A stretch of 64,000 bases of DNA from Janibacter sp. HTCC2649 (GTDB lineage Bacteria > Actinomycetota > Actinomycetes > Actinomycetales > Dermatophilaceae): the NCBI RefSeq assembly GCF_000152705.1, contig NZ_CH672413.1, positions 2,083,978 to 2,147,977 on the forward strand, written 5' to 3'. How positions within the stretch are numbered: the stretch's first letter is position 1; every line of letters begins with the position of its first letter. Shown in pieces: positions 35,781 through 44,720 of this stretch. The notes beneath the pieces are model-generated. The model was not told where the DNA came from. It saw only the letters and a program-made list of their open reading frames with translations, and did not search any database. The position numbers and the translations under genes are program-made.

Positions 35781-36704
35781 GTGCAGGGAGTCTTCACGGG
35801 GTTCGCGACGATCGCCGTCGTCATCGGCGTCGGCGCCCTCCTCGCCCACCTGCGCATCCTCGACCTGACCGCCCAGCGGATCCTGTCGCAGGTCGCGTTC
35901 TTCGTCGGGTCGCCTGCCCTCATGGTGGTGACCCTGAGTCGGGCCGACGTCCACCAGGTCCTGTCGGCCAACCTCGTCGCCACCGCCGTGGCCGTGCTCG
36001 TCCCGCTCTCCATCTATGCCGGGCTCGCCCGGTTTGTCTGGCGGCGACGCCTGGGTGACGCGACCATCGGAGCCCTCTCGGCGGCATACGTGAATGCGGG
36101 AAACCTGGGTATCCCGGTGGCGAGCTACGTCCTGGGTGATGCGTCCTACGTCGCGCCGACGCTGCTGCTGCAGCTGCTCGTGCTGCAGCCCATTGCGTTG
36201 GCGCTGTTGGATGCTGACGCGTTGGGCCGGTCGCCGTCGTTCGTGCAGCTCCTGACCCGACCGTTCAAGAACCCGCTCACCGTCGGCTCGCTCATCGGGG
36301 TGCTGCTGTCGGTCACCGGGTGGACGCTGCCGGACTTCGTCGGCAACCCCCTCGAGCTCCTCGGCAACCTCGCGGTGCCGTCGATGCTCATCGCCTACGG
36401 GATCGCGTTGCGGCTCGGCCCCGGCCTCGGCGCCGCCGGATCGGTGAGCGAGCTCGCCACGACGTCGGCGCTCAAGCTCGTCGTCCAACCCGTTGTCGCG
36501 TATGCCGTCGCGCATTTCGCGCTCGGAGTCGACGGTCACGCCCTGCTCGCCATCGTCGTCTGCTCGGCCCTGCCCACGGCGCAGAACATCTTCGTCCACG
36601 CGACGCGCTACGAACGGGCAACGGTGCTCGCGCGCGACACCATCCTCATCACGACGATGGGTTCGGTGCCGGTGATCCTCGTCGTCGCCGCGCTTCTCGG
36701 CTGA
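35781..36704 (+). CDS. AEC-family transporter
   Basis: The 307-residue protein has ten predicted helices in two similar halves, with AAYVNAGNLGIPVA near residue 100 and SALPTAQNIFVHATRY near residue 255, the two crossover motifs of the auxin-efflux-carrier/BASS-like fold. Bacterial AEC proteins move malate, malonate or other small acids; the substrate here is not known. GTG 35781 lies six bases after TAGCCT (35769-35774), so the mRNA is likely leaderless. Confidence 0.9.
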   Translation: MQGVFTGFATIAVVIGVGALLAHLRILDLTAQRILSQVAFFVGSPALMVVTLSRADVHQVLSANLVATAVAVLVPLSIYAGLARFVWRRRLGDATIGALSAAYVNAGNLGIPVASYVLGDASYVAPTLLLQLLVLQPIALALLDADALGRSPSFVQLLTRPFKNPLTVGSLIGVLLSVTGWTLPDFVGNPLELLGNLAVPSMLIAYGIALRLGPGLGAAGSVSELATTSALKLVVQPVVAYAVAHFALGVDGHALLAIVVCSALPTAQNIFVHATRYERATVLARDTILITTMGSVPVILVVAALLG

Positions 36705-36722
36705 TCGACCTAATCTGGCCGG

Positions 36723-37178
36723 ATGGGGAACGGTCCTTTCTACCAAGACGCCCTCCGACAGGGGGAGCATCCGCGTGGCGCCCCGGTCCCACGACGTCCG
36801 GGAACGTGGCGAACCGACGGACGGGTCATCGCCGGCCTCGTGCACCTCGCGCCGGTGTTCCTCGGCCCGCTGTTCATCGTCTCGCTCGCCATCCATCTCA
36901 TCTCGCGTGGAGACAAGCGACCTCTCGTGACCAACGCAGCTGGTGGGGTGTGGCGCTTCACCCTCAAGGCTGTCGTGGTGCTGATCCTGGCCGTGTTCGG
37001 GCCCCTGCTGGCCGGGCGGACCGACCTCGTGGGACCGGCCGCCGCGACCGTCGTCGGCCTGTGGGCCCTGACCAACCTGCTCGCGGCCGTGTGGACGTGG
37101 ACGACCGGGCGGACGTTTCGCTACCCACTGGACGGGCTCAGCCTCCGGTCGCGGCGACGAGGATCGCGACGGGGTTGA
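36723..37178 (+). CDS. Small membrane protein, DUF4870-like
   Basis: The 151-residue protein has a polar N terminus (about 40 residues) and three hydrophobic segments starting at VIAGLVHLAPVFLGPLFIVSLAIHLI, followed by an Arg-rich C-terminal end (SRRRGSRRG). The layout resembles DUF4870 membrane proteins, with weak similarity only. ATG 36723 lies six bases after a -10 TAATCT (36711-36716): leaderless. Function unknown. Confidence 0.7.
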   Translation: MGNGPFYQDALRQGEHPRGAPVPRRPGTWRTDGRVIAGLVHLAPVFLGPLFIVSLAIHLISRGDKRPLVTNAAGGVWRFTLKAVVVLILAVFGPLLAGRTDLVGPAAATVVGLWALTNLLAAVWTWTTGRTFRYPLDGLSLRSRRRGSRRG

Positions 37179-37233
37179 ACCCATGATCCTCATCGGCACT
37201 CCCCTGCCGGAGTGAGCGACCTATCCTGAGCCG

Positions 37234-37860
37234 ATGTGGGGATCTGCGCTCTTGGGGGAGCACTCGACTGATGTCGGGATCGGCCATGAACGCCTGTGGA
37301 CGGGCGCGACCGTCATCACGGCCGTGCGCACGATCGCGTCGGCGGGGGTGGCTGCCTGGGCGGTGCACGACCGCAGCCTCACCCTGCTCGTCGTCGCCCT
37401 CGGCATCTACTGGGTCGGCGACATCGCTGACGGGGCGTGGGCGCGACGTCGAGGGTGCGAGACGCGGATCGGTGCCGTGCTCGACATCTTCTCGGACCGG
37501 CTCAACGCGGGCGCCTTCTACTTCGGCCTGGCCTGGCTGCAGCCCGAGCTGGCGCCGGCGGTCTTCGTCTACCTCGCCGAGTTCATGGTCGTCGACTGCT
37601 TCCTGTCGATCGCGTTCCTGGCGTGGCCGATCCGCAGCCCCAACTACTTCTACGTCGTGGACCGCCAGATCTGGCTGTGGAACTGGTCCAAGCCCGCGAA
37701 GGCCGTCAACAGCGCGCTCTTCGCGGTGCTTCTGCTCGTGACCGGCTGGATGTGGGTGGGGCTGGCCGTCGCCGTCGCACTGCTCGCCATGAAGTCCTGG
37801 TCGTTGACCCGGTTGATGCGGGTCGGACTACCCGTGCCGGGCACAACGCATGTGGCTTGA
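37234..37860 (+). CDS. CDP-alcohol phosphatidyltransferase
   Basis: The 208-residue membrane enzyme has the complete catalytic motif D63-x2-D66-G67-x2-A70-R71-x8-G80-x3-D84-x3-D88 between the first helices. The family transfers a phosphatidyl or other phosphoalcohol group from CDP-linked donors, for example to glycerol-phosphate or inositol-phosphate. The acceptor cannot be told. The long segment FYVVDRQIWLWNWSKPAK between helices is unusual for PgsA-type enzymes. ATG 37234 lies six bases after TATCCT (37222-37227). It overlaps the next gene by 11 bases. Confidence 0.88.
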   Translation: MWGSALLGEHSTDVGIGHERLWTGATVITAVRTIASAGVAAWAVHDRSLTLLVVALGIYWVGDIADGAWARRRGCETRIGAVLDIFSDRLNAGAFYFGLAWLQPELAPAVFVYLAEFMVVDCFLSIAFLAWPIRSPNYFYVVDRQIWLWNWSKPAKAVNSALFAVLLLVTGWMWVGLAVAVALLAMKSWSLTRLMRVGLPVPGTTHVA

Positions 37861-38314
37861 GGGCCTGACGACCGCCGGTCTCGGCGTGGCCTCTGCGATC
37901 GTGCCGGTCATCAACATCGAGGCACTCATCGTCGTGGCCGCGGCCCAGGACCGGGCACCCACCTGGCTCCTCGTGGCCGCGGCGACGATCGGGCAGATGG
38001 CGGGCAAGCTGCTCTGGTACTACGGCGGTCGAGAGCTCGAACGCTTCCCCTTCGTCGCGCGTCGCATGCGCAAGCCCAGGGCGAGCGCGGCGATGGAGAG
38101 ATGGCGCGCCCGCACGGAGGGCCGACCGTGGTTCATGGCCGGGCTCCTGCTCGTGTCGGCTGCCGCCGGCCTTCCTCCGTATGCCGTGCTCGCCGTGGTC
38201 GCCGGCGCCCTGCGGGTGCGGCTGTCGGTCTTCCTCATCACCGGGCTGATCGGACGGGCGTTGAGGTTCTGGGCCGTCATCTCCGGGACGGCCGCAGTCC
38301 TCACCTGGTGGTGA
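37850..38314 (+). CDS. VTT/DedA-like small membrane protein
   Basis: The 154-residue protein has four hydrophobic segments. VINIEALIVVAAA, GQMAGKLLWYYGGRELE and AAAGLPPYAVLAVVAGALRVRLSVFL follow the pattern of YqaA/VTT (SNARE-associated) domain proteins, a lipid-scramblase-related fold. Its start lies inside the end of the CDP-alcohol phosphatidyltransferase gene, so the pair is translationally coupled, consistent with a common role in membrane lipid handling (inference). Confidence 0.8.
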   Translation: MWLEGLTTAGLGVASAIVPVINIEALIVVAAAQDRAPTWLLVAAATIGQMAGKLLWYYGGRELERFPFVARRMRKPRASAAMERWRARTEGRPWFMAGLLLVSAAAGLPPYAVLAVVAGALRVRLSVFLITGLIGRALRFWAVISGTAAVLTWW

Positions 38315-38354
38315 GACCGCAACGTCCGCGTGCGAGTCGGGTCATGATGGGGCG

Positions 38355-38750
38355 ATGATCAGCCTCGAACTCGCCCGCCGCCTGGCCCACGACGCGGGAG
38401 TCCTGTGGGAGCCCGCGACGGGTGACCGGTTCGTCATCGACACCGCAAACCTCGCCGACGAGGTCTTCTGGATCAGCAACCTGACGATCGAGCCACAGCA
38501 CTTCGCGGACCAGACCGTCCTCGGTTTCAACGGCACCACCGAGTGGGCGCTCGACTCGGTCAGCCTGGACCAGTCCCTCTGGCTCCCCCGCGAGGACCAG
38601 CTGCGCGCGCTGCTCGGCGACCGGCTCGAGTCGCTCCGCCGAGTCGGGGACGGCTGGCAGGTGACGTATGCCGCGGGCGACGGCACGCGGCATACGCTCA
38701 CGGATTCGGACGTCGAATGTGCCTACGCGAGGGCCCTGCTCACCCTCTGA
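38355..38750 (+). CDS. Actinobacterial protein of unknown function
   Basis: The 131-residue protein has no signal or membrane segment. It starts MISLELARRLAHDAGVLW and contains GDRFVIDTANLADEVFWIS and the C-terminal block YAAGDGTRHTLTDSDVECAYARALL. Similar short proteins in actinobacteria are sometimes labelled as pilus-assembly CpaE, without good cause. A CATGAT hexamer ends six bases before ATG 38355, a degenerate leaderless promoter. Function unknown. Confidence 0.78.
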   Translation: MISLELARRLAHDAGVLWEPATGDRFVIDTANLADEVFWISNLTIEPQHFADQTVLGFNGTTEWALDSVSLDQSLWLPREDQLRALLGDRLESLRRVGDGWQVTYAAGDGTRHTLTDSDVECAYARALLTL

Positions 38751-38786
38751 ACAGCAGACTTCGTGTTCGGCGGAGCAGTTGTTGGT

Positions 38787-38833
38787 GAGACGACCAGCTG
38801 GAGCTGGTCGCCTCACCAGGAACTGGTCGTCTC
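38787..38833. terminator. Bidirectional terminator between convergent genes
   Basis: GAGACGACCAG (38787-38797) and CTGGTCGTCTC (38823-38833) form a perfect 11-bp stem, and a nested CGACCAGCTGGAGCTGGTCG gives an alternative shorter hairpin. It ends seven bases before the stop of the HerA-like gene. Confidence 0.8.
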
Positions 38834-38840
38834 GAGCGGA

Positions 38841-40523
38841 TCAGCGCTTGCGGGTGCCGAAGATCGAGCGGGTGATCTCGCGGCCGAGAACCGTGCCCGC
38901 CGAGCGCAGCGCTGACCTGAAGGCACTGGACTTCACGACCTGGCTCACCAGACTCGGGTCCTCCTTGGGCGCAGCGGTCTTCTTGGCTGCGGTGGGGGCC
39001 GGCGCCTGCTGCGGGGCTTCGGCTGCCGGTGGTGCCTGGACGCGGGCATTGAGCTTCTCGTAGGCCGACTCGCGATCCGCGACCGCGGCGTACTTCGAGG
39101 CAATGGGCGACGCGGCGATCGCGGCATCGAGCACGGCGTCGGACGACGGTGCCATGAGCGACAGCGGTGCACGCATGCGGGTCCACGCCACCGGGGTGGG
39201 TGCGCCCTTCTCGGACAGGACCGTGACCACGGCCTCGCCTGTGCCGAGCGAGGTGAGCAGCTCCTCGAGGTCGTAGGCACTGTGCGGGTAGGTGCCGACT
39301 GCCGCCTTGAGAGCCTTGGCGTCGTCGGGCGTGAAGGCACGAAGAGCGTGCTGCACCCGGTTGCCGAGCTGGCCGAGCACGCCCGAGGGAACGTCCTTGG
39401 GCGACTGCGTCACGAAGAACACGCCCACACCCTTGGAGCGGATGAGGCGGACGGTCTGCTCGATGGCTTCCTGGAAGGACTTGCTCGCGTCGGCGAAGAG
39501 CAGGTGCGCCTCGTCGAAGAAGAAGACGAGCTTGGGCTTGTCGATGTCGCCGACCTCGGGCAGGTCGTGGAAGAGGTCCGCGAGCATCCACATGAGGAAG
39601 GTCGAGAAGAGCGCCGGCCGATCCTGCACACCCGGCAGCTCGAGGCAGGTGACGAGCCCCTTGCCGTCGGCGGCCGTGCGGATGAGGTCGCTGGTCTCGA
39701 ACGCCGGCTCACCGAAGAACGCGTCGGCGCCCTGGTCCTCGAAGGCGATGAGCTCGCGCAGGATGACGCCGGCCGTCGCGGACGAGAGGCCACCGAGCGC
39801 CTTGAGCTCCGGCTTGCCCTCGTCACTCACGAGGTGGCTGATGACGGCGCGCAGGTCCTTGAGGTCGAGGAGCAGCAGGCCGTTCTTGTCGGCGTAGTGG
39901 AAGACGAGTCCGAGGCTCGACTCCTGGGTGTCGTTGAGGCCGAGCACCTTGGAGAGCAGGGTCGGTCCGAAGTCGGTGATGGTCGCGCGGATGGCAATGC
40001 CCTTGCCCTGACCACCGAGAGACAAGAACTCGGTCGGGTATGCCGTGGGCTGCCAGTCCTGTCCGACATCCTTGGCTCGCGCTGTGGTCCGGTCGCTGGG
40101 CGCTCCGGGGCTGGCCATGCCGGACAGGTCGCCCTTGATGTCTGCGAGGAAGACGGGAACGCCCTGGCCGCTGAGCTGCTCAGCCATCAGCTGGAGCGTC
40201 TTGGTCTTGCCGGTACCGGTGGCGCCGGCGACGAGGCCGTGGCGGTTGAGGACGGCGAGGGGGATGCGCACCGGAGTGTCCGGGTGGGCGACGTCGTCGA
40301 TGACGGCCGCGCCGAAGTCGAGGGCCGGGCCATCGAAGGCGTAGCCGGCGCGGATCTCATCGAGGTGGGCGCTGCTCTCGGCGGGCACCTCCTTCGCGGC
40401 CGGAGCCTGCTCTGCTGGGGCCGCGGGTGCCGTCTCCGCAGCGGGAGCAGCCTCCTCCGCGACGGGGGCGGGAGCCGCGGGTGCGTCGGCTGAGGACTGC
40501 TCTGGCGTCACGTTCTCGGTCAC
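38841..40523 (-). CDS. HerA-like ATPase (DUF853)
   Basis: The 560-residue ATPase has an N-terminal Ala/Pro/Glu-rich tail (about 50 residues), Walker A GATGTGKT, Walker B LVFFFDEAHLLF and FVTQSPKDVP as sensor block. DUF853 members are related to HerA/FtsK helicases; their cellular role is poorly known, with DNA translocation or DNA-end processing as suggested roles. A second Ala/Pro-rich stretch (APPAAEAPQQAPAPTAA) comes before the basic C terminus. I chose GTG 40523 because TAGAGT (40536-40531) ends seven bases before it. Confidence 0.9.
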   Translation of the reverse strand: MTENVTPEQSSADAPAAPAPVAEEAAPAAETAPAAPAEQAPAAKEVPAESSAHLDEIRAGYAFDGPALDFGAAVIDDVAHPDTPVRIPLAVLNRHGLVAGATGTGKTKTLQLMAEQLSGQGVPVFLADIKGDLSGMASPGAPSDRTTARAKDVGQDWQPTAYPTEFLSLGGQGKGIAIRATITDFGPTLLSKVLGLNDTQESSLGLVFHYADKNGLLLLDLKDLRAVISHLVSDEGKPELKALGGLSSATAGVILRELIAFEDQGADAFFGEPAFETSDLIRTAADGKGLVTCLELPGVQDRPALFSTFLMWMLADLFHDLPEVGDIDKPKLVFFFDEAHLLFADASKSFQEAIEQTVRLIRSKGVGVFFVTQSPKDVPSGVLGQLGNRVQHALRAFTPDDAKALKAAVGTYPHSAYDLEELLTSLGTGEAVVTVLSEKGAPTPVAWTRMRAPLSLMAPSSDAVLDAAIAASPIASKYAAVADRESAYEKLNARVQAPPAAEAPQQAPAPTAAKKTAAPKEDPSLVSQVVKSSAFRSALRSAGTVLGREITRSIFGTRKR

Positions 40524-40548
40524 CCTCGGCACTCTAGTGCGAGCGCAC

Positions 40549-40566
40549 GGCGAGTCGACGGCATAC
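40549..40566 (-). repeat. Dispersed intergenic repeat GTATGCCGTCGACTCGCC
   Basis: Minus-strand copy of the 18-base repeat in the 73-base gap before the HerA-like gene, with two mismatches to the 53631 copy. Confidence 0.6.
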
Positions 40567-40596
40567 GCCGTCGTGAAGGCACGTGGGCTTGCTCGC

Positions 40597-41061
40597 TCAC
40601 GGAGACGTCACCTGGTCGGCCCAGGCGGCACGTGCCCCGGAGTCACCGACGCGATAGACCTGCACCGCGCAGGCCACCGAAGACACGATGGCCAGAGCGG
40701 CGACGGCCTTGAACACTGCGGGTCGAATGCTGTCGGCTCCAGAGGCGCGGCGGCGTTCGAGGAGGACCAGAGCGATGGCGAGGATCAGCATCGGGAGGGC
40801 GAACCACAGCAGCTGGTCGCCGAGCTCGGCGTGCTCCCCGGGGTCACCGACGCGTCGCTCCAGCGCCTCACCACTCTGGGTGGCGATCGGGATGAGAACG
40901 GTCCCCGCCGCCGACACGGCGACGACGAGGTGACCGTAGCGGGTGCGCCAAGCCGGCCGAAGCGCGATGGCGATCGTGGCCAGGACCGCCAGTGGCACGA
41001 GCACAGCGACGCCGTGAACCACCAAAGGGTGCACGGGCAGTCCGTTGAAGAGATCGAACAC
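40597..41061 (-). CDS. DUF2231-type membrane protein
   Basis: The 154-residue protein has four hydrophobic helices. The start MFDLFNGLPVHPLVVHGVAVLVPLA holds the HPLVVH pair of histidines near the first helix that marks DUF2231, which suggests heme or metal binding. GTG start 41061 has GGAGG six bases upstream. It is read away from the xylA gene, whose end is 105 bases upstream on the same strand. Function unknown. Confidence 0.85.
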   Translation of the reverse strand: MFDLFNGLPVHPLVVHGVAVLVPLAVLATIAIALRPAWRTRYGHLVVAVSAAGTVLIPIATQSGEALERRVGDPGEHAELGDQLLWFALPMLILAIALVLLERRRASGADSIRPAVFKAVAALAIVSSVACAVQVYRVGDSGARAAWADQVTSP

Positions 41062-41166
41062 GTGAGTCCTCCGTCAGTCGGGAGACCTCAGTATGGAGGC
41101 GGGAACCTGAGCAACCACTGAAGGAGCGCGGGGCATCTGGAGAGCGGGACGGCGAAAGACCTCGCG

Positions 41167-42336
41167 TCACCGGATCCCGTAGAGGTGCTCGAGAGCGAGC
41201 TGGTCGAGGTGCTCGAAGGCCATGCCGCGGGCGGCTGCCTCCTCCGGGTCGAAACTCTCCGCGCGCAGGGCATCGAGGCCCTCGCCCGGCGACAGGGTGG
41301 GGGTGGCGAGCTGGTCGAGGCGGGAGGCCTTGAGAGCCGCCTGGACCTCCGGGTCGACACGGAAGGCGCGCGACTTCTCGCGCAGGATCAGGTAGTTGCG
41401 CATGCAGCCGGCGGCCGACGCCCACACCCCGTCCATGTCCTCGGTGCGGGGCGGTTTGAAGTCGAAGTGGCGCGGGCCGTCGTAGCCACCCTGCTCAACG
41501 GTGTCGACGGTCCAGAAGGCGCCACGGGCGTTGCCGGCCCCGAAGCGGAGGTCCTGGTCGAAGCGGGGACCGTGCTGACCGTTGAGGTCGAGGTGGAAGA
41601 GCTTGCCGTGCCACAGCGCCTGGGCGATGCCGTGGGCGTAGTTGAGCCCGGCCATCTCCTCGTGTCCGACCTCGGGGTTGAGGCCGACGAGCTCGGGGTG
41701 CTCGAGCTCGTTGATGAAGGCGAGGGCGTGGCCGATGGTCGGGAGCAGGATGTCGCCGCGAGGCTCGTTGGGCTTGGGTTCGAGAGCGAACTTGAGGTCG
41801 TAGCCCTGCTCGAGGACATAGGCGCCGAGGACGTCGAAAGCCTCCTTGTAGCGGTCGAGGGCTGACCGGACGTCCTTGGCCGCACCCGACTCCGCGCCCT
41901 CGCGCCCACCCCAGGCGACGAACGTCGTGGCACCGAGCTCGACGGCGAGGTCGATGTTGTCGGCGACCTTGCTGATCGCAAAGCGGCGGACGTCGCGGTC
42001 GTTGTTGGTGAAGCCACCGTCGCGGAAAACGGGGTGGGAGAACAGGTTTGTCGTCACCATCGGCACGACGAGCCCGGTGTCGGCGAGGGCCTTGCGGAAC
42101 GGCGCGAGGTGGTCGAGCCGCTCCTGGGTGCTCGCCCCGAAGGGGATGACGTCGTCGTCGTGGAAGGTGATGCCCCAGGCACCAAGGTCAGAGAGTCTGT
42201 GGACCGCTTCGGCCGGGTCGAGCGGAGGGCGGACCGCGCCGCCGAAGACGTCGACGCCCTGCCAGCCGACGGTCCACAGGCCGAACGAGAACTTGTCGTC
42301 ACGGGTGGGCGTGAAGTCGTGGGCGGAGGTGGTCAT
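41167..42336 (-). CDS. xylA: Xylose isomerase
   Basis: The 389-residue TIM-barrel enzyme matches the actinobacterial (class I, short) xylose isomerases: [21 protein letters not shown] with the catalytic His, [22 protein letters not shown] with metal ligand Glu and Lys, [15 protein letters not shown], and [18 protein letters not shown]. It interconverts D-xylose and D-xylulose, or D-glucose and D-fructose. It is the last gene of a sugar operon, and its ATG overlaps the preceding stop by one base. No xylulokinase gene is in the window. Confidence 0.95.
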   Translation of the reverse strand: MTTSAHDFTPTRDDKFSFGLWTVGWQGVDVFGGAVRPPLDPAEAVHRLSDLGAWGITFHDDDVIPFGASTQERLDHLAPFRKALADTGLVVPMVTTNLFSHPVFRDGGFTNNDRDVRRFAISKVADNIDLAVELGATTFVAWGGREGAESGAAKDVRSALDRYKEAFDVLGAYVLEQGYDLKFALEPKPNEPRGDILLPTIGHALAFINELEHPELVGLNPEVGHEEMAGLNYAHGIAQALWHGKLFHLDLNGQHGPRFDQDLRFGAGNARGAFWTVDTVEQGGYDGPRHFDFKPPRTEDMDGVWASAAGCMRNYLILREKSRAFRVDPEVQAALKASRLDQLATPTLSPGEGLDALRAESFDPEEAAARGMAFEHLDQLALEHLYGIR

Positions 42337-43352
42337 CAGGCGTTGTCCTTGCTCGAGCTGAAGGCGGCATCAAAGGCGGTTGCGGGTGGTTCGAAGGCGA
42401 GCCGGCGCACGAATCCGACGGCTTCGGCTGCTCCCACGAGGCGGTCCATGCCGGCGTCCTCCCACTCGATCGAGATGGGCCCGGCGTAGCCGATCGCTCC
42501 GAGGGTGCGGAAGCAGTCCTCCCACGGCACGTCGCCGTGTCCGGTGGAGACGAAGTCCCAGCCGCGGCGGGGGTCGTTCCAGGGCAGGTGCGAGGACAGA
42601 CGACCGTTGCGGCCGTTGCCGACTCGCATCCGCACGTCCTTGCAGTCGACGTGATAGATCCGGTCCTGGAAGTCCCAGATGAAGGCCGCCGGGTCGAGGT
42701 CCTGCCAGACCATGTGCGACGGGTCCCAGTTGAGGCCGAACGCGGGGCGGTGGTCGATGGCCTCGAGCGTGCGCACCGTCGTCCAGTGGTCATAGGCGAT
42801 CTCGCTCGGGTGCACCTCGTGGGCGAACCGCACACCGACCTCGTCGAAGACGTCGAGGATCGGGTTCCACCGGTCCGCAAAGTCCTGGTAGCCCGCCTCG
42901 ATCGTCTCCGCCGACACCGGCGGGAACATCGCGACGTACTTCCAGATGGCCGACCCCGTGAAGCCGATGACGACATCGACGCCCAACAGTGCAGCGGCCC
43001 GAGCGGTGTCAGCCATGCGAGCCGCAGCCCGCTGCCGCACCCCCTCGGGATCACCGTCGCCCCAGATGTCGGCCGGCAGGATGTCCTGGTGCCGCTGGTC
43101 TATGGGATCGTCGCAGACCGCCTGTCCGACAAGGTGATTGGAGATGGCCCAGACACCAAGTCCATGGCGTTCGAGGATCTCGCGACGCCCGGCGACGTAG
43201 TCGTCCTCGGCCAGAGCCCGATCGACCTCGAAGTGGTCGCCCCAGCAGGCGATCTCGAGGCCGTCGTACCCCCAGGAGGCGGCCAGACGGCATACCTCCT
43301 CGAAGGGCAGGTCGGCCCACTGTCCCGTGAACAGGGTGATCGGTCGTCCCAC
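42336..43352 (-). CDS. Sugar phosphate isomerase/epimerase (TIM barrel)
   Basis: The 338-residue cytosolic protein belongs to the AP-endonuclease-2 type TIM-barrel family: [56 protein letters not shown] and ISIEWEDAG contain His, Glu and Asp residues expected to bind metal. Such enzymes include inosose isomerases and 3-keto-sugar-processing enzymes. I set the start at GTG 43352, five bases after GGAGG; an ATG four codons earlier includes that site. It is cotranscribed with xylA. Confidence 0.88.
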   Translation of the reverse strand: MGRPITLFTGQWADLPFEEVCRLAASWGYDGLEIACWGDHFEVDRALAEDDYVAGRREILERHGLGVWAISNHLVGQAVCDDPIDQRHQDILPADIWGDGDPEGVRQRAAARMADTARAAALLGVDVVIGFTGSAIWKYVAMFPPVSAETIEAGYQDFADRWNPILDVFDEVGVRFAHEVHPSEIAYDHWTTVRTLEAIDHRPAFGLNWDPSHMVWQDLDPAAFIWDFQDRIYHVDCKDVRMRVGNGRNGRLSSHLPWNDPRRGWDFVSTGHGDVPWEDCFRTLGAIGYAGPISIEWEDAGMDRLVGAAEAVGFVRRLAFEPPATAFDAAFSSSKDNA

Positions 43353-43496
43353 GATGTCCTCCATGCTCCATCTTTGTCGGGTTCCACGAACGTAGAATCC
43401 GGGTCACGTCTCGATTGTCGAAAGTCGGGTCGGAAGCCGGCATCCGGTGCGGTCCGCTGCTGCAACAGTGGACCGCACCGGCACCGGTGACGAGCT

Positions 43497-44618
43497 CTAG
43501 CCGCGAAGTGCGGCCATGTTGGTGTAGCTGACCTGGGCAAGGTCGAGCGACTGTCCCGGGTTGGCAGTGCCCCCGGGCGCGGTGTCCTGCTCCCACATCG
43601 CGTTGTGCGAGCCCTTGGCACCGACGCGGCGCAGGAACGTCGAGTAGTCGATGTCGCCCTGTCCGAACGGCGCCATGACGTAGCCGTTGGCCTGGGTGGC
43701 GTCCTTCTTGCCGTCCTTGGTGTGGAACAGCGGGAAGCGCTTCGTCTGCGCGGCGACCACGCCGGCCGGATCGAAGATCGAGGCCACCGTGCTTCCGTCC
43801 GCAGCTGTGTATGCCGTGTGCTTGTACTGAGCGACGTGGGCCCAGTAGATGTCCATCTCGAGGAAGACATTCTTGGGATCCGTGTTGGCGAGGAAGTACT
43901 CGAGGCGGCGGATGCCGGACGACCTCGTCGGCCGACCCTGGTCATCGAGCGGTCCGCTGTCGAGCAGGAAGCTGTAGGCGATGTCGTGGTTGTGCGTGTA
44001 GAGCTTGAGCCCGTGACCCCTGGCCCGCTCACCGAGGATGTCCCATCGCTCGGCGGCCGCAGCCCAGTCCGCGACGTAGGCGCTGTTGGTCGGGTCACTG
44101 CCCGTGCCGATGTGGCCCATGCCGAGAATGTTGGCCACCTCGCAGGCGTTGTCGAACTGTGCCAGTGACGCTTCGGTGATGGTCGAGGGGATGCTGCCGT
44201 GGTTGCCCTCTGCCTCAATTCCGTTGTCGTCCAGCCACGTTCGCAGCAACTGGGCGCCGGCCACGGTGTTGACGTTGCCGCCAGGTGCGTTGGCGTTCTG
44301 GTTGAATCCCGCGAACTCCAGCTGGCTGTAGCCGATGCGGCCGAGCTCCTCGATGACGGCCTTGAAGCCGGAGGCGAAGGGCGACGTCGCCGGGTCACGC
44401 GAGATGGCGTCGCGAACGGTGTAGAGGATGATGCCGCGCTTGGCGGCCGGGATGAGGACACCATTCGGTCCGGGCGCGGCGCTGGCCGCGGCGGCCAGCG
44501 GCACGCTGGAGACGGCTGCGGCTGCGGCCATCCCGGTGGTGGCCGCGAAGAACTGACGTCGGTTGAGACCGAGGCCCTTGGCGAGGGCGAGGGGGTTGGG
44601 GTTGTGCTCGGTGTTCAT
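43497..44618 (-). CDS. Tat-exported TIM-barrel isomerase/epimerase
   Basis: The 373-residue protein has a Tat signal (GLNRRQFFAATTGMAAAAAV...AAPG) and then an AP-endonuclease-2-like barrel: RIGYSQLEFAGFNQ, GIEAEGNHGS, LKLYTHNHDIAYSF, VFLEMDIYWAHV and FPLFHTKDGKKD. The Glu, His and Asp residues in these blocks are likely metal ligands. Export of such an enzyme suggests action on a sugar derivative, perhaps a 3-keto sugar or glycoside, before uptake. AAGGAG lies four bases before ATG 44618. Substrate unknown. Confidence 0.85.
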   Translation of the reverse strand: MNTEHNPNPLALAKGLGLNRRQFFAATTGMAAAAAVSSVPLAAAASAAPGPNGVLIPAAKRGIILYTVRDAISRDPATSPFASGFKAVIEELGRIGYSQLEFAGFNQNANAPGGNVNTVAGAQLLRTWLDDNGIEAEGNHGSIPSTITEASLAQFDNACEVANILGMGHIGTGSDPTNSAYVADWAAAAERWDILGERARGHGLKLYTHNHDIAYSFLLDSGPLDDQGRPTRSSGIRRLEYFLANTDPKNVFLEMDIYWAHVAQYKHTAYTAADGSTVASIFDPAGVVAAQTKRFPLFHTKDGKKDATQANGYVMAPFGQGDIDYSTFLRRVGAKGSHNAMWEQDTAPGGTANPGQSLDLAQVSYTNMAALRG

Positions 44619-44720
44619 GCTGCTCCTTGGTCACTGCAATGACGGGGGGTGAAGCGGGACGAACTGACGTCTCTCCTTCCAGGGATGGTGGTGGGCGCGG
44701 GCCGGGCTGGCTGACAGGAA

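Noticed and set aside
35691-37199. Minus-strand 502-codon frame
   Set aside because: Antisense to the AEC transporter and its neighbour; no motif.
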